DNA of 64,000 bases from Littorina saxatilis (taxonomy: Eukaryota > Mollusca > Gastropoda > Littorinimorpha > Littorinidae). The stretch is from assembly GCF_037325665.1 (NCBI RefSeq), contig NC_090250.1, positions 43,902,896-43,966,895 of the forward strand. The letters are read 5' to 3'. Each line of letters begins with the position of its first letter. Position 1 is the stretch's first letter. Made by a program: the position numbers and the translations under genes. Positions 9,301 through 21,392 of this stretch are shown one piece after another. The notes beneath the pieces were generated by a model. That model saw only the letters and a list, made by a program, of their open reading frames with translations. It ran no database searches and was not told the DNA's origin.

Positions 9301-10150
9301 AACAAGAAGGGCAAAGCCCATACGACTCACATGCTTGACCTTGACCTTTACATGACCTTGACCTTTAGCTAAACCTAGCAATGACGTCATACACTAAGAA
9401 CTGCTTTACACATTTTTCCTACCAAAATACATGTGACCTTGACCCAAGGTCAAGGTCATCCAAGGTCATGCAACACAAAGGTGTTAATTCAAGACATAGG
9501 AAGTACAATGGTGCTTATTGGCTCTTTCTACCATGAGATATGGTCACTTTTAGTGGTTCACTACCTTATTTTGGTCACATTTCATAAGGGTCAAAGTGAC
9601 CTTGACCTTGATCATATGTGACCAAATGTGTCTCATGATGAAAGCATAACATGTGCCCCACATAATTTTTAAGTTTGAAACAGTTATCTTCCATAGTTCA
9701 GGGTCAAGGTCACTTCAAAATATGTATACAATCCAACTTTGAAGAGCTCCTGTGACCTTGACCTTGAAGCAAGGTAAACCAAACTGGTATCAAAAGATGG
9801 GGCTTACTTTGCACTATATATCATATATAGGTGAGGTATTCAATCTCAAAAACTTCAGAGAAAATGGGAAAAATGTGAAAAATAGCTGTTTTTTAGACAA
9901 CATTTATGGCCCCTGCGACCTTGACCTTGAAGCAAGGTCAAGATGCTATGTATGTTTTTTGGTGCCTTGTCATCATACACCATCTTGCCAAATTTGGTAC
10001 TGATAGACTGAATAGTGTCCAAGAAATATCCAACGTTAAAGTTTTCCGGACGGACGGACGGACGGACGGACGGACGGACGGGGGGAACGGATGGACGGAC
10101 GACTCGGGTGAGTACATAGACTCACTTTTGCTTCGCATGTGAGTCAAAAA
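9301..10150 (+). mobile_element. Repeat family rich in TGACCTTGA / TCAAGGTCA motifs, copy 1
   Basis: This ~850-base element starts CAAGAAGGGCAAAGCCCATA and ends GCATGTGAGTCAAAAA, with short inverted ends (GACTCACATGC / GCATGTGAGTC). Two other copies lie at 17513-18326 and 42006-42780. It contains about ten TGACCTTGA or TCAAGGTCA 9-mers and a (GACG)n tract near the 3' end. It splits a copy of the AGGTGG-type TTAA element: the sequence left of 9300 (AACCATAAGATTATTGAA) and right of 10150 (GCAAAAATGTAGACGACCAC) are adjacent in the copy at 23489. No coding capacity is credible. Confidence 0.85.
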
Positions 10151-10176
10151 GCAAAAATGTAGACGACCACCTTTAA
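10151..10176 (-). mobile_element. Terminus of the interrupted AGGTGG-type TTAA element
   Basis: The end GTAGACGACCACCT followed by TTAA (10173-10176) matches the terminus of the complete element at 23489. Its other part lies left of 9300, so the TCAAGGTCA repeat inserted into it. Confidence 0.7.
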
Positions 10177-10784
10177 CTTCGCTTGAAAACTCGATTTCAT
10201 CGCCACGTGCGACTCCCACGTGCTGCTCCCAACGCATCGGCCTTGTTGTGTCGCCGTTTTCTTTCTGTTTGACAGCGCTACATAATGTCTTTTGAATAAA
10301 AATTGTGTAAACCTTACCTTTGAGCTGAGGAGCCTGCAGTAAGATATATAAAAAATAGGTAACAGTTGAAAGCCAAACTCCAGTAAGCTTCAGGACTAAA
10401 CACATTTAAACTCAGGGCGCGGCCATATTTTTTATGCAGCTCACGTGACCGGCGTAGTAAGACCTGGGTCAGTTTCAAGGTTTTTATTTTCGGCTTTTGG
10501 CCCAAAGGGCTTTTAAGCTAAAACGTGACACGGGCCATAACAACAAGAAATCTCGCTCTGGTTTCTCAGAGTTCCTCGCTGAAACACAAAATTTCAAGAA
10601 GTTAAAATCGACCTCGGCGCTCAGCTCAAACATTGCGATCGTTATGAAATGGCTTGTTTTTGTCAACAACGAAAAGACAAACAACAAGAACGCAGATGTC
10701 GCTTTCTGTCAGTTGCCCAAAGCATGGAAGAAATCGTCTCATCTCAGTGACCACGGTTCTGCACACAAAATTGCAAAAATGCAT
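10177..10784. other. Gene-free stretch, nothing recognised
   Basis: Short frames are open on both strands (for example 10497-10784) but show no domain, no convincing splice signals and no conserved motif. I see no RNA gene or named repeat here. A poly-C run of about 16 bases lies at about 10785-10802. Confidence 0.4.
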
Positions 10785-10802
10785 CCCCCTCCCCCCCCCC
10801 CC

Positions 10803-11315
10803 CTCACTTTTGCAATATTCCGCAATTCTTTTGTTCCCAGAGCTATCCATGCTTTCAACCAATCACATGTTAGAGGCCTCTATCATGTTTCTCTGTCATA
10901 ATTATTACTGTACTCTGTTGCTGGGTTATTTGTAATGTATGTTTTTTTAGTAACTGTATTACCGTAGTTCAAATGTGCGGTGTTCTAGTCGACATGTGGT
11001 GCTTTGTATACCTTGTGTGTGCGTGGATGTGGAGGTGGACTCTTGGACGTCTGTTTGTTATTGGAATTATGGTTTTTGTTAAATTGTATTGCTGTTGCTG
11101 TTGTTGTTGTGTGAGTGAGTTGTGTGTTGGCAGACTTGACTTGACGGATGACTGTTTGCGTTAGTGAGACTGTGATCATACTCATAATAATCATACTCAC
11201 TTATTTTCTTATGATGTTTTTATTTTTTATTATGCATTCTTATTCTTTTGATTGGAAATGAGTATTGTTACAATATAATTTCCATATGGATTAATAAATT
11301 TGAGTTGAGTTGAGT
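10803..11315 (+). mobile_element. 3' end of a non-LTR element with (TTGAG)n tail
   Basis: The frame ending FRNSFVPRAIHAFNQ near 10855 resembles the C-terminus seen in many LINE polyproteins (RxxSFIPxxIxxFN). A non-coding stretch follows, then an AATAAA-type region and a short TTGAG tandem tail at about 11297-11316. A similar C-terminal signature lies at 40935-40998. The protein evidence is short, so the family is uncertain. Confidence 0.45.
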
Positions 11316-11544
11316 TGAGTTACTAAGTGTCCATGCTCACACATCGAGTACTTCTCTGCTCCTGGACTGAATAACGTTTGTCTTCCGGTTAATGAAATTA
11401 TCATTACAAAGCAGCACAGGGGAGGGGAGAGTAGTTGTGACTCACGTTTTCTTTCATAACTTAGTTACGGCCCTTTGGTATTGATTTTTTATTGGGGGAG
11501 GGGGTCCGCGCATGTCTGTTGATATTTGTGTGTGGCTTCTGGGG

Positions 11545-12335
11545 GAATCGAGACGAGGGTCGTGGTGTATGTGTGTGTGTGTGTAGAGCGATTCAGAGTA
11601 AACTACTGGACCGATCTTTATGAAATTTTTCATGAGAGTTCCTGGGTATGATATCCCCAGACGTTTTTTTCATTTTTTCGATAAATGTCTTTGATGACGT
11701 CATATCCGGCATTTTGTAAAAGTTGAGGCGGCACTGTCACACCCTCATTTTTCAATCAAATTGATTGAAATTTTGGCCAAGCAATCTTCGACAAAGGCCG
11801 GACTTTGGTATTGCATTTCAGCTTGGAGGCTTAAAAATTAAGTAATGACTTTGGTCATTAAAAATCGAAATTGTTTTGTATAAAACGATCCAAAATTACG
11901 TTTATCTTATTCTTCATCATTTTCTGATTCCAAAAACATATAAATATGTTATATTCGGATTAAAAACAAGCTCTGAAAATTAAATATATAAAAATTATGA
12001 TTAAAATTAAATTTCTGAAATCGATCTAAAAACAATTTCATCTTATTCCTTGTCCGTTCCTGATTCCAAAAACATATAGATATGATATTATTGGGTTAAA
12101 AACACGTTCAGAAAGTTAAAAAGAATAGAGATATAGAAAAGCGTGCTGTCCTCCTCAGCGCAACCGCTACCTTGCTTTTCTGGATTGTTAATTTCACTGC
12201 CTTTGCCACGAGCGGTGGACAGACGATGCTACGAGTGTACTGTCTTGCGGAAAAAATGCAATGCGTTCAGTTTCATTCTGTGAGTTCGACTGAGCTTGAC
12301 TAAATGTTGTATTTTCGCCTTACGCGACTTGTTAT
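11545..12335 (+). mobile_element. Dispersed ~780-bp repeat ('CGCGTAAGGCG' family), copy 1
   Basis: Runs from a GT-rich start through GAGCGATTCAGAGTAAACTA, TTTGATGACGTCATATC and TCAATCAAATTGATTGAAA to the end TTTCGCCTTACGCGACTTGT. A second copy in reverse orientation lies at 15300-17095, where it is interrupted by another element. No open frame of note. It looks like a non-autonomous element widespread in this genome. Confidence 0.75.
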
Positions 12336-13134
12336 TTTTGTTTTGGGTTTTTCGGGGGGTGTTATATGGGGTTGTGTTTGATTTATGGTCTTAATGCTTT
12401 GCTGTTTGTTTTGTTATTTTCTTGTTATATCTTTGGTGTGGGGGTTTTCAATGCTAATTTTGGCACAGTTTAAATAAATGTGTCATCCCTTCTCACCACG
12501 CAGAAATGAAACATAAAACCGACTAGTTAGTAACAATTCCACACACACACACACACACACACACCTGTACACATCATGAGAAAATTAGTAGTCATGAGCA
12601 CAGCCTTTTTAATAAATCTTCAAGGCAAAAAACAATCAAGCACCAGCTCTTACCATTCCACTGTGTTCTACATGTTAACCTTTGCCGTGCTTCCTGGGTT
12701 CACCTGTACCCAGAGACACACTAAAATCATTGTAACTCTGGAACCATTAAAGGTATCGTTTTGAAATTTTAAGTATCTCTCACACACCTAATTTGCTCTC
12801 TGTCTGCAAATTTTTAGTGTGTACATGACAAAACATCAGAATTAATTGATTATGATAATTTACATAAACACTACCGATGGCGCGGGTTCACACATACCCA
12901 TACTTTTAAAGAGTAGTAGTGATTGTAACTATCCCTCTGCCGACGGCGCGGGTTCTGCTACACCCATAATTACCAAAGCGGCGGAACAGTGTCTGTCTGC
13001 CTGTTTGTCTCCAAGAGACTGTCTGTCTCTCTGTTTGTCTGTCCGTATCTCTCTGTCTGTATGTCTGTTGTCAGTTGCTCTGTCTGTCTGTCTGTCTATC
13101 CGTCTATCTGACTGTCTGTCTATCTGACTGTCTG
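12336..13134. other. Gene-free stretch with small simple repeats
   Basis: Contains a short (CA)n at 12541-12563 and a direct duplication of a block ending GGCGCGGGTTC...ACACCCAT (about 12876-12902 and 12938-12967), then a TCTG-rich run that grades into the pyrimidine array. No gene is seen. Confidence 0.5.
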
Positions 13135-14770
13135 TCTCTGTCTCTCTCTCTCTCTGTCTGTCTCTCTGTCTGTCTCTCTCTCTGTCTCTCTCTCTGTCTC
13201 TCTCTCTTAGTCTCTCTCTCTGTCTCTCTCTCTTAGTCTCTCTCTCTGTCTCTCTTTCTTAGTCTCTCTCTCTCTCTTTCTTAGTCTCTCTCTTTCTTAG
13301 TCTCTCTCTCTCTTAGTCTCTCTCTCTCTCTTTCTTAGTCTCTCTCTCTCTCTTAGTCTCTCTCTCTCTTTCTTAGTCTCTCTCTCTCTTTTTTAGTCTC
13401 TCTCTCTCTTTCTTAGTCTCTCTCTCTCTCTCTTAGTCTCTCTCTCTCTCTTTCTTAGTCTCTCTCTCTCTTAGTCTCTCTCTCTTTCTTAGTCTCTCTT
13501 TCTCTCTCTCTTTTTTAGTCTCTCTCTCTCTCTTTCTTAGTCTCTCTCTCTTTTTTAGTCTCTCTCTCTCTCTCTTTCTTAGTCTCTCTCTCTCTCTTTC
13601 TTAGTCTCTCTCTCTCTTTCTTAGTCTCTCTCTCTTTCTTAGTCTCTCTCTCTCTCTAGCTCTTTCTTAGTCTCTCTCTCTCTTAGTCTCTCTCTCTCTC
13701 TTTCTTAGTCTCTCTTTCTCTCTTTCTCTCTCTTTCTTAGTGTCTCTCTCTCTCTTTCTTAGTCTCTCTCTCTCTCTTTCTTAGTCTCTCTCTCTCTTTC
13801 TTAGTCTCTCTCTCTCTCTTTCTTAGTCTCTCTTTCTTAGTCTCTCTCTCTCTCTTTCTTAGTCTCTCTCTCTTTCTTAGTCTCTCTCTCTCTTTCTTAG
13901 TCTCTCTCTTTCTTAGTCTCTCTCTCTTTCTCTTAGTCTCTCTCTCTCTTTCTTAGTCTCTCTCTCTCTTAGTCTCTCTCTCTTTCTTAGTCTCTCTTTC
14001 TCTCTCTTAGTCTCTCTCTCTCTCTCTTTCTTAGTCTCTCTCTCTCTTTGTTAGTCTCTCTCTCTCTTTCTTAGTCTCTATCTCTCTCTCTCTTTCTTAG
14101 TCTCTCTCTCTCTCTTTCTTAGTCTCTCTCTCTCTCTCTTTCTTAGTCTCTCTCTTTCTTAGTCTCTCTCTCTCTCTTTCTTTGTCTCTCTCTCTCTTTC
14201 TTAGTCTCTCTCTCTTTCTTAGTCTCCCTCTCTCTCTTTCTTAGTCTCTCTCTCTTTCTTAGTCTCTCTCTCTTTCTTAGTCTCCCTCTCTCTCTTTCTT
14301 AGTCTCTCTCTCTCTCTTAGTCTCTCTCTCTCTCTTTCTTAGTCTCTCTCTCTCTCTTTCTTAGTCTCTCTCTTTCTTAGTCTCTCTCTCTCTCTTTCTT
14401 AGTCTCTCTCTCTCGTTATTTGTCTCTCTCTCTCTTTATTTGTCTCTCTCTCTCTATCTTTCTTAGTCTCTCTCTCTCTCTTTCTTAGTATCTCTCTCTC
14501 TCTCTCTTTCTTAGTCTCTCTCTCTCTCTTTCTTAGTCTCTCTCTCTTTCTTAGTCTCTCTCTTTCTTAGTCTCTCTCTCTTTCTTAGTCTCTCTCTCTC
14601 TCTCTCTTTCTTAGTCTTAGTCTCTCTCTCTCTCTTTCTTAGTCTCTCTCTCTCTCTCTTTCTTAGTCTCTCACTCTCTTTCTTAGACTCTCTCTCTCTC
14701 TTTCTTAGTCTCTCTCTCTCTCTTTCTTAGTCTCTCTCTCTCTTTCTTAGTCTCTCTCTCTCTCTTTCTT

Positions 14771-14814
<44 letters not shown>

Positions 14815-14835
14815 AGTCTCTCAGTCTCTCTCTCC
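13135..14835 (+). repeat. 1.7-kb polypyrimidine array punctuated by TTAG
   Basis: The plus strand is nearly pure pyrimidine, in units of roughly 16-26 bases of the form (TC)n-TTTC-TTAG, repeated some 75-85 times with variable TC length. The TTAG is the only regular purine. Each unit therefore looks like a polypyrimidine tract followed by YAG, the consensus of a 3' splice site. It also offers strong homopurine/homopyrimidine asymmetry. It ends in a C-rich run. Confidence 0.95.
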
Positions 14836-14935
14836 CCCTCTCCCCCCCCCTCTCCCTCCCCTGCAAGGGGTCGGTGAAGGGAGAAACTCGATGCAACCAC
14901 TGAAGTAGCTGTGGGTTTCCCTGAACCCACCCCGT

Positions 14936-15068
14936 CGTTAGAGAAATAAACGGTAAAAACCCTCTTTCAAATGTATGGGTTTAGACAAACCCGCATCGTC
15001 GTTAGAGGAATAAACGGTAAAAACCCTCTTTCAAATGTATGGGTTCAGACAAACCCGCATCGTCGGGA
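14936..15068. repeat. ~64-bp tandem duplication (AATAAACGGTAAAAACCCTC)
   Basis: Two near-identical units run from GTTAGAG(A/G)AATAAACGG to AACCCGCATCGTCG, with a partial preceding unit that shares GGGTTTCCCTGAACCCACCC-type ends. No coding capacity. Confidence 0.75.
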
Positions 15069-15299
15069 GTGTGTAGTCAAAAGCGGCATCCGGCAAAGGT
15101 TAAGGTTATTGTGACCATCAATATACTGTAAAAAAAACACTGAGTGGATGGCAGTGAGTACAAAAATCAATATTGGTCAGTTATTGTGTCATTTGTGACC
15201 ATAACCATCCATGGAGTTATTGTTGCAGAATGGTGGGCATAACAACCAATGAACATTTTAATTTCCACAAAAATACAACTGTTTGTGATCCGATCAAAT

Positions 15300-17095
15300 A
15301 AACAAGTCGCGTAAGGCGAAAATACAACATTTAGTCAAGCTGTGGAACTCACAGAATGAAACTGAACGCACTGCATTTTGTCACAATGACCGTAGTCCGC
15401 CGCTCGTGCAAAAGGAAGTAAAATTGACGAGCCTGTTTAGCGCGGTAGTGGTTGCGCTGGGCTGCATAGCACGCCGCTTTTCTGTACCTCTCTTCGTTTT
15501 AACTTTCTGAGCGTGTTTTTAATCCAAACATATCAGTTTTTGGAATCAGGAATCGACAAGGAATAAGGTGAAATTGTTTTTAAATCGATTTTGAAAATTT
15601 ATTTTAAAAATAATTTTCATATTTTTAATTTTCAGAGCTTGTTTTTAATCCGATTATAACATTAACAGCTATTGTGTTTTCAGCGTAGCAATAGGGCCCG
15701 ATATTTAGACGAGACAAGTAGCCTATAATGCCGACGAGTCGAAGACGAGTCGCATTATACTTGTTCGAGTCTAAATATCGGACCCTATTGCTACGATGAA
15801 AACACAATAGCGTTTATATAGCTATTCTGACATTAAATTCTGTGTTAAAATCATGTTTTTGCCAGCAACAAGTATCAGAATGGTCCATGGCATTGATTGC
15901 AGACAACGGTTCCCTTTCCGCATGAAGCCACGGAAATAACCGAACATTGAAAAACCCACGGACATGTGGTGCGGAGAAAACTCGAGATAACCGGATGATT
16001 AGCATTACGTCAATATGCTAGGAATCATATGACGTCATGACGTATCATGCTTGCCTACGTAGATTGTGTTCGAAAGTCTGACTTCTGTTGGGAATTTGCG
16101 TGGTGAAGACTGCGGTAAATCTGTAGATGATAAGAGAACAGGGATTGTCTCAGAAGAAACGACTAAATCAGTGTTTCAGACCGGTAACTTCATTTCAACA
16201 TTGCACTATACAATGGACGTTCTATGTGACAGGAGAGTTTGCTGATTTTGTGTTAAACATTGGAGAGATCGTCTGCTAGAATCAGAGATAGGTCGCTTCA
16301 GATTGCAGCTTCTGGAAATTTGCAAAGTTTGTTGCCTGTTAAAGAACTGGATTTTACACGTAATGTATGTCATGTACAGTAAGCAACAACAAAACCACAC
16401 ACAAAGCAAATGGCATCGTCTGTCGACTTGTCACATAAACAAACCTGGCGAGGTATGCGTGTACTTTATACACGTGGAAGAAACCGGAACCATGCGTCTT
16501 TGTTATTGGCAATATGCTTTTGGATATTGGCAAAAATGGCCGACTTCCGTAGCATTATGCTTTGATGATCGGAAAAGGGATGTGTGAGACCATCCAATCA
16601 CAGCCCCCGAATTCCCCCACGTGTCCATCAGAATAGCTATATATTTATATGTTTTTTGGAATCAGAAAATGATGAAGAATAAGATGAACGTAATTTTAGA
16701 TCGTTTTATATTTAACAAAAATTTAATTACAATGTTCAGATTTTTAATGACCAAAGTCATTAATTAATTTTTAAGCCTCCAAGCTGAAATGCAATACCAA
16801 AGTCCGGGCTTCGTCAAAAATTGCTTGGCCAAAATTTCAATCAATTTGATTGAAAAATGAGAGTGTGACAGTGCCGCCTCAACTTTTACAAAAAGCCTGA
16901 TATGACGTCATCAAAGACATTTATCCCCCCAAAAATAGAGAAAAAAAACGTCTGGGGATATCATACCCAGGAACTCTCATGAAAAATGTCATAAAGATCG
17001 GTCCAGTAGTTTACTCTGAATCGCTCTACACACACACACACAGACACACATGCACCACGACCCTCGTCTCGATTCCCCCTCTATGTTAAAACATT
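15300..17095 (-). mobile_element. Dispersed 'CGCGTAAGGCG' repeat, copy 2, split by a nested element
   Basis: Reverse-oriented copy of 11545-12335: it begins AAGTCGCGTAAGGCGAAAAT and ends past TAGTTTACTCTGAATCGCTC. The match breaks at about 15660 inside ATAACAT(A)TTTATATG and resumes at about 16642. The intervening ~980 bases are a later insertion. Confidence 0.8.
15661..16641. mobile_element. Nested element with a long terminal hairpin
   Basis: The insertion begins AACAGCTATTGTG and ends GAATAGCTATA, giving short inverted ends (AGCTATT/AATAGCT). Near its left end, 15671-15710 and 15769-15808 are near-perfect inverted arms of about 40 bases (TGTGTTTTCAGCGTAGCAAT and complement), so a stable hairpin can form. 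The interior is not coding. It is best described as a foldback or MITE-like non-autonomous DNA element. Confidence 0.65.
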
Positions 17096-17125
17096 TAGTC
17101 AAAACTTGACGAAATGTAAAAAGAG

Positions 17126-17512
17126 AATTAAGCCAGGGCTCCCCACGGACACCCGTCCTAGTGGGTCCTGGGACCCCCACTTTTATTGTTTAGAGGGTCC
17201 ATGGACCCCATACGCGGAGTTTTAGAGGGTCCCAAGAGTACATGGTCCCCAAACCCCCTGTGTAAGTGTGTTTATATAACGCATTGTTATCGCGAATTGT
17301 GTGATACGAAGTGTCTTTTTTCATCAGAATATTCGAAGAGGACACTTCAACTATACCTTGTTAAATGACACACACACACTCTTTTCCATATCGTTCCGGC
17401 GGAAAATTGGCATTTGTGCTTGCACCATAATTGACCGACGACTACAGTCTGAAAAGAGTACCTACAGTACAGTACGTACGATAGCGGAAATTTAGTGCGT
17501 CCCGGGACCCGC
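17126..17512. repeat. GGGTCC-rich dispersed repeat, interrupted
   Basis: A stretch with GGGCTCCCCA, GTGGGTCCTGGGACCCCCA and repeated GAGGGTCC motifs. The related phrase TTTAGTGCGTCCCGGGACC occurs both at about 17490 and at about 18331, on either side of the inserted TCAAGGTCA repeat. A relative lies at 48548-48850. No gene. Confidence 0.5.
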
Positions 17513-18326
17513 TTTTTGACTCACATGCGAAGCAAAAGTGAGTCTATGTACTCACCCGAGTCGTCCGTCCGTCCGTCCGTCCGGAAAACTTTAACGTTGG
17601 ATATTTCTTGGACACTATTCAGTCTATCAGTACCAAATTTGGCAAGATGGTGTATGATGACAAGGCCCCAAAAAACATACATAGCATCTTGACCTTGCTT
17701 CAAGGTCAAGGTCGCAGGGGCCATAAATGTTGCCTAAAAAACAGCTATTTTTCACATTTTCTCTGAAGTTTTTGAGATTGAATACCTCACCTATATATGA
17801 TATATAGGGCAAAGTAAGCGCCATCTTTTGATACCAGTTTGGTTTACCTTGCTTCAAGGTCAAGGTCACAGGAGCTCTTCAAAGTTGGATTGTATACATA
17901 TTTTGAAGTGACCTTGACCCTGAACTATGGAAGATAACTGTTTCAAACTTAAAAATTATGTGGGGCACATGTTATGCTTTCATCATGAGACACATTTGGT
18001 CACATATGATCAAGGTCAAGGTCACTTTGACCCTTATGAAATGTGACCAAAATAAGGTAGTGAACCACTAAAAGTGACCATATCTCATGGTAGAAAGAGC
18101 CAATAAGCACCATTGTACTTCCTATGTCTTGAATTAACAGCTTTGTGTTGCATGACCTTGACCTTGGGTCAAGGTCACATGTATTTTGGTAGGAAAAATG
18201 TGTAAAGCAGTTCTTAGTGTATGATGTCATTGCTAGGTTTAGTTATTTGACCTTGACCCTGAAGGTCAAGGTCATGTAATGGTCGAGGTCAAGCATGTGA
18301 GTCCTATGGGCTTTGCCCTTCTTGTT
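17513..18326 (-). mobile_element. TCAAGGTCA-rich repeat, copy 2 (reverse)
   Basis: Reverse-oriented copy of 9301-10150 from TTTTTGACTCACATGCGAAG to GGGCTTTGCCCTTCTTGTT. It keeps most of the TCAAGGTCA/TGACCTTGA motifs and a shorter (GTCC)n tract. Very high similarity to the other two copies indicates recent spread. Confidence 0.85.
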
Positions 18327-20507
18327 ATAGGTTTAGTGCGTCCCGGGACCCTCTCAATGAATTTCTAGTACGTGATTTCGGCTTCTAGTGCGTATAGGAC
18401 GCAGGGACGCGCACTTTGGGGAGCCCTGATTAAGCCTTCTATATATAAATACAGAAAATTAGAGCTAAGGGGAGCCAGATGTCCAACAGATCATAGCCTT
18501 CCTCGCCAGAGCAGTTCCCAAGAAAGGCTCTTACCCACATTTACTCGAGCAAATCTAGCCATCTGACTGTGACAATAGGCATTAAATGGACAAGCTATTT
18601 GAACACTTTTTTGTTTTTTGTTTGAAAATTAAAGTGGCAAAAAACAGCTCTGCATAACTTCAAATCACTATTGTTTCAATCTAGAGTGCTTTTGTCCCTT
18701 TATAATTGATTTTGGCAGTCTTCATGACAGGGACATTCGAGTCAAGACAACACAGTTACAACAGAATGTGTCCTTTTGTGGTAGGTGTTTTCTGATTGAA
18801 CGTGCCCGACATCACAGGTACTACTGTACAACATTACGATAAAGTATATATATATCCTTTGTTAAAATGGAAATAATATCATGGATTTACAGAGAAGATC
18901 TCACAAGAAAAATGTCTTGAAAGAGAACAAATCTTAACATAAAATGTCATAAAACAGAGGTTCCACAGCACAATCAAAAACACATTGCACACGAGTGGCA
19001 AATTGTAACATTTAAAGGATTTCAAATACTGACAAGTAAATGCACACACACACAAATAAAGTAACATTAATAATATGTAGCACGACAAGCAAAAATGCTT
19101 AAAGCTGAACACACATAAGATTGCACATGTATCCATATAATACACACTTCACAAAATGCACAGTTTTTTGGTTTTGCTGGTTTAACCTGAAGCACAGTTT
19201 TCTGTGAAATCCTTCCATATTCACAAAACTGTAACTACATGTAATAAAAATAATAATAATAATAATTGTCAGTAAGTACTGGTGTCACATGACTGATGTG
19301 AACCAGTTGATTGGCTAATGGCGATGCGCTAAAACTGTTAGCGCACTCTTGGAGTGCGCTAACTTTTCCACAGAGCGTATTCTTCCGCCCTTTGCCTAAG
19401 CGAGACTGTGCTCTCATCCTCAGAATTAATTAATGACGTGTAGCTTATATTCTCCACAATACCAAAATACTATAAATTCCTGCTTCTCAATTAAAGCAGA
19501 AGTGGTTTTTTTCTGACAGATTGCATGTGCCTGTGCCACAATCTAAAAATAGAACCCGCTGTGTCTATTTTTCAGTTTCGACTTGCGAAGAATCTTCTCA
19601 TAATTATGCCGTAGCTTATTATCCACATTACCAAATGATGAGTTAGTATACAATTCCCAGCAGCTAACAGAAAACACAAGTGTTATTCCGATAACGTACC
19701 ACTGAACTAGATCAGCATTTGGAATATATATACGTAGCAGACTAGATTACACTGAAATACGACTGCATCAGTTCAGTACTGAAATGAATGGTTTCCGAAT
19801 TATTATTTCAAGGCAACAACAATCGGAATCGAAAACGTGTAGGGTTAAGAACGTTCTTACCATGTATAAAACTTATTACCAGCGTGCCTCATGCGTGCAG
19901 ACGAGCAATTGTTGTTTTTGAAATGAGACTGCAGTGCAGTGCCGTGGTTCGCTTGCCCTTGCCGCCCTAGCAGACGACATAAACCTTGCAGCAAATTAAC
20001 ATGTTGGGCAAATGTGAACAAGCAAACGATGGGGACATACTACGTGTAGGGTTCACAGCATTCTTACGGTTCATATATAATAGTACCAGTCTCCCCGATG
20101 AGTGAAGATACAACAGAAGAAACATACCACATTTACTTTGAAAATCCGAGTCTGCTAACCGTGGCCTTGGCCGGAGTCAATTCAAGGGGCAACACTCTGC
20201 ACAGTCAATCTGTCGAAGCTCGATGAAGGTTTCGAATCGCAAATAATTAAGAGTACAGTCCTTTCTCCGAGTTTAAATGAGGTCTCTGTGAAAGGTCATC
20301 ACTTTTTAGCTTAACGCTTCACTGGAATTTACCAACAGAAATTAAAACAAGAGTTTGCGTGTGACGAAAGCACGACACACTTGAGACATCCCACACAAAA
20401 GTAGATCCAGTGACACAAACCTGACCACACAGTTACGCCTATCCAAATGCGCGTTGCAAAATGTGCGCTTTGAATCTTCTTTTTTCTCTGGCGGTACTGA
20501 CAATATC
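18327..20507. other. Gene-free stretch, nothing recognised
   Basis: After the tail of the GGGTCC repeat (to about 18430) I see no gene, RNA or named element. Small features are an (AAT)n run at about 19243-19266 and a short perfect hairpin GTTAGCGCACTC/GAGTGCGCTAAC at about 19338-19364. Confidence 0.45.
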
Positions 20508-20654
20508 GTTATTGAAACAATCCCAGTGCACTAAGGGATTTATAGAGCAAATCTCGAAAATAATTATTGAACTCAGCGCTATGCGCTTCGTTCAATAATG
20601 AATTTTCTCGATTTGCTCTATAAATCCCTTAGTGCACTGGGATGTCTCAATAAC
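20508..20654. repeat. 147-bp hairpin element
   Basis: The arms GTTATTGAAACAATCCCAGT... and its complement (ending TGTCTCAATAAC) pair over about 65 bases, including TAAGGGATTTATAGAGCAAA, around a loop TCAGCGCTATGCGC. This is a compact foldback or MITE-type hairpin in otherwise featureless DNA. Confidence 0.85.
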
Positions 20655-21390
20655 TTAAATAATAATAAAAATATAATAATGAACAATTATCGGTCACCCC
20701 TTCTAACAAGAGCTCACTGCAATGTCATTAGTATCTTGAGTAGTGTGTGACACACACTTAGATATAAATAAAGGGTCAAAACCCATACCATCCAAAAAAT
20801 GGATGACCTACATTTATTAGCAACCCCAATTCCACATTTGACATACTCATCCCAATCATCTGCACCATATCTTTCACGTTATCAGACCATCCCACTTTTA
20901 AGACCCTTGCCTAGTTTCTCAGATTTTCTGTTCAAAACGTCAGTAAAGTCCTGATTCTCAGTGTTTGTTGACTTACACTCTAAGAGGCAAAACAGCAGTA
21001 TAAAGACGAAGTGACAACACAGCCAGTGTGTAAAGAAATTAGCTAGCAAAGATTATTTGAACACAGTGTTTAAAATTTGAATCATAAAACATTCAATCCC
21101 TGTTATATCATGTTATTTTTTGTTGTGACCTCAGTCCAAAACCCCAAACCAAACTGTGAAGCTATTGGGTCGATTTGAGACATTTTGACCACTAGTATCC
21201 CATTAGCGGTAGCCGAGGTACGGTTCAGTACGAGTACTTATTGATGTTATCACAAGAAGAAAATGTATGTGGACAACATAGGGTACTGCAGTTAACTAGT
21301 TGAAAGAAACCATCTTAAGCAAACTTGTTTTTATTTGGTCAAAGCACTTTCAAGCATCTTCAGCATTCATTGTATTTAACTCTTGATATG
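20655..21390. other. Gene-free stretch, nothing recognised
   Basis: No credible gene, splice pattern or known repeat seen. AT-rich with stop codons in all frames. Confidence 0.4.
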
Positions 21391-21392
21391 AC

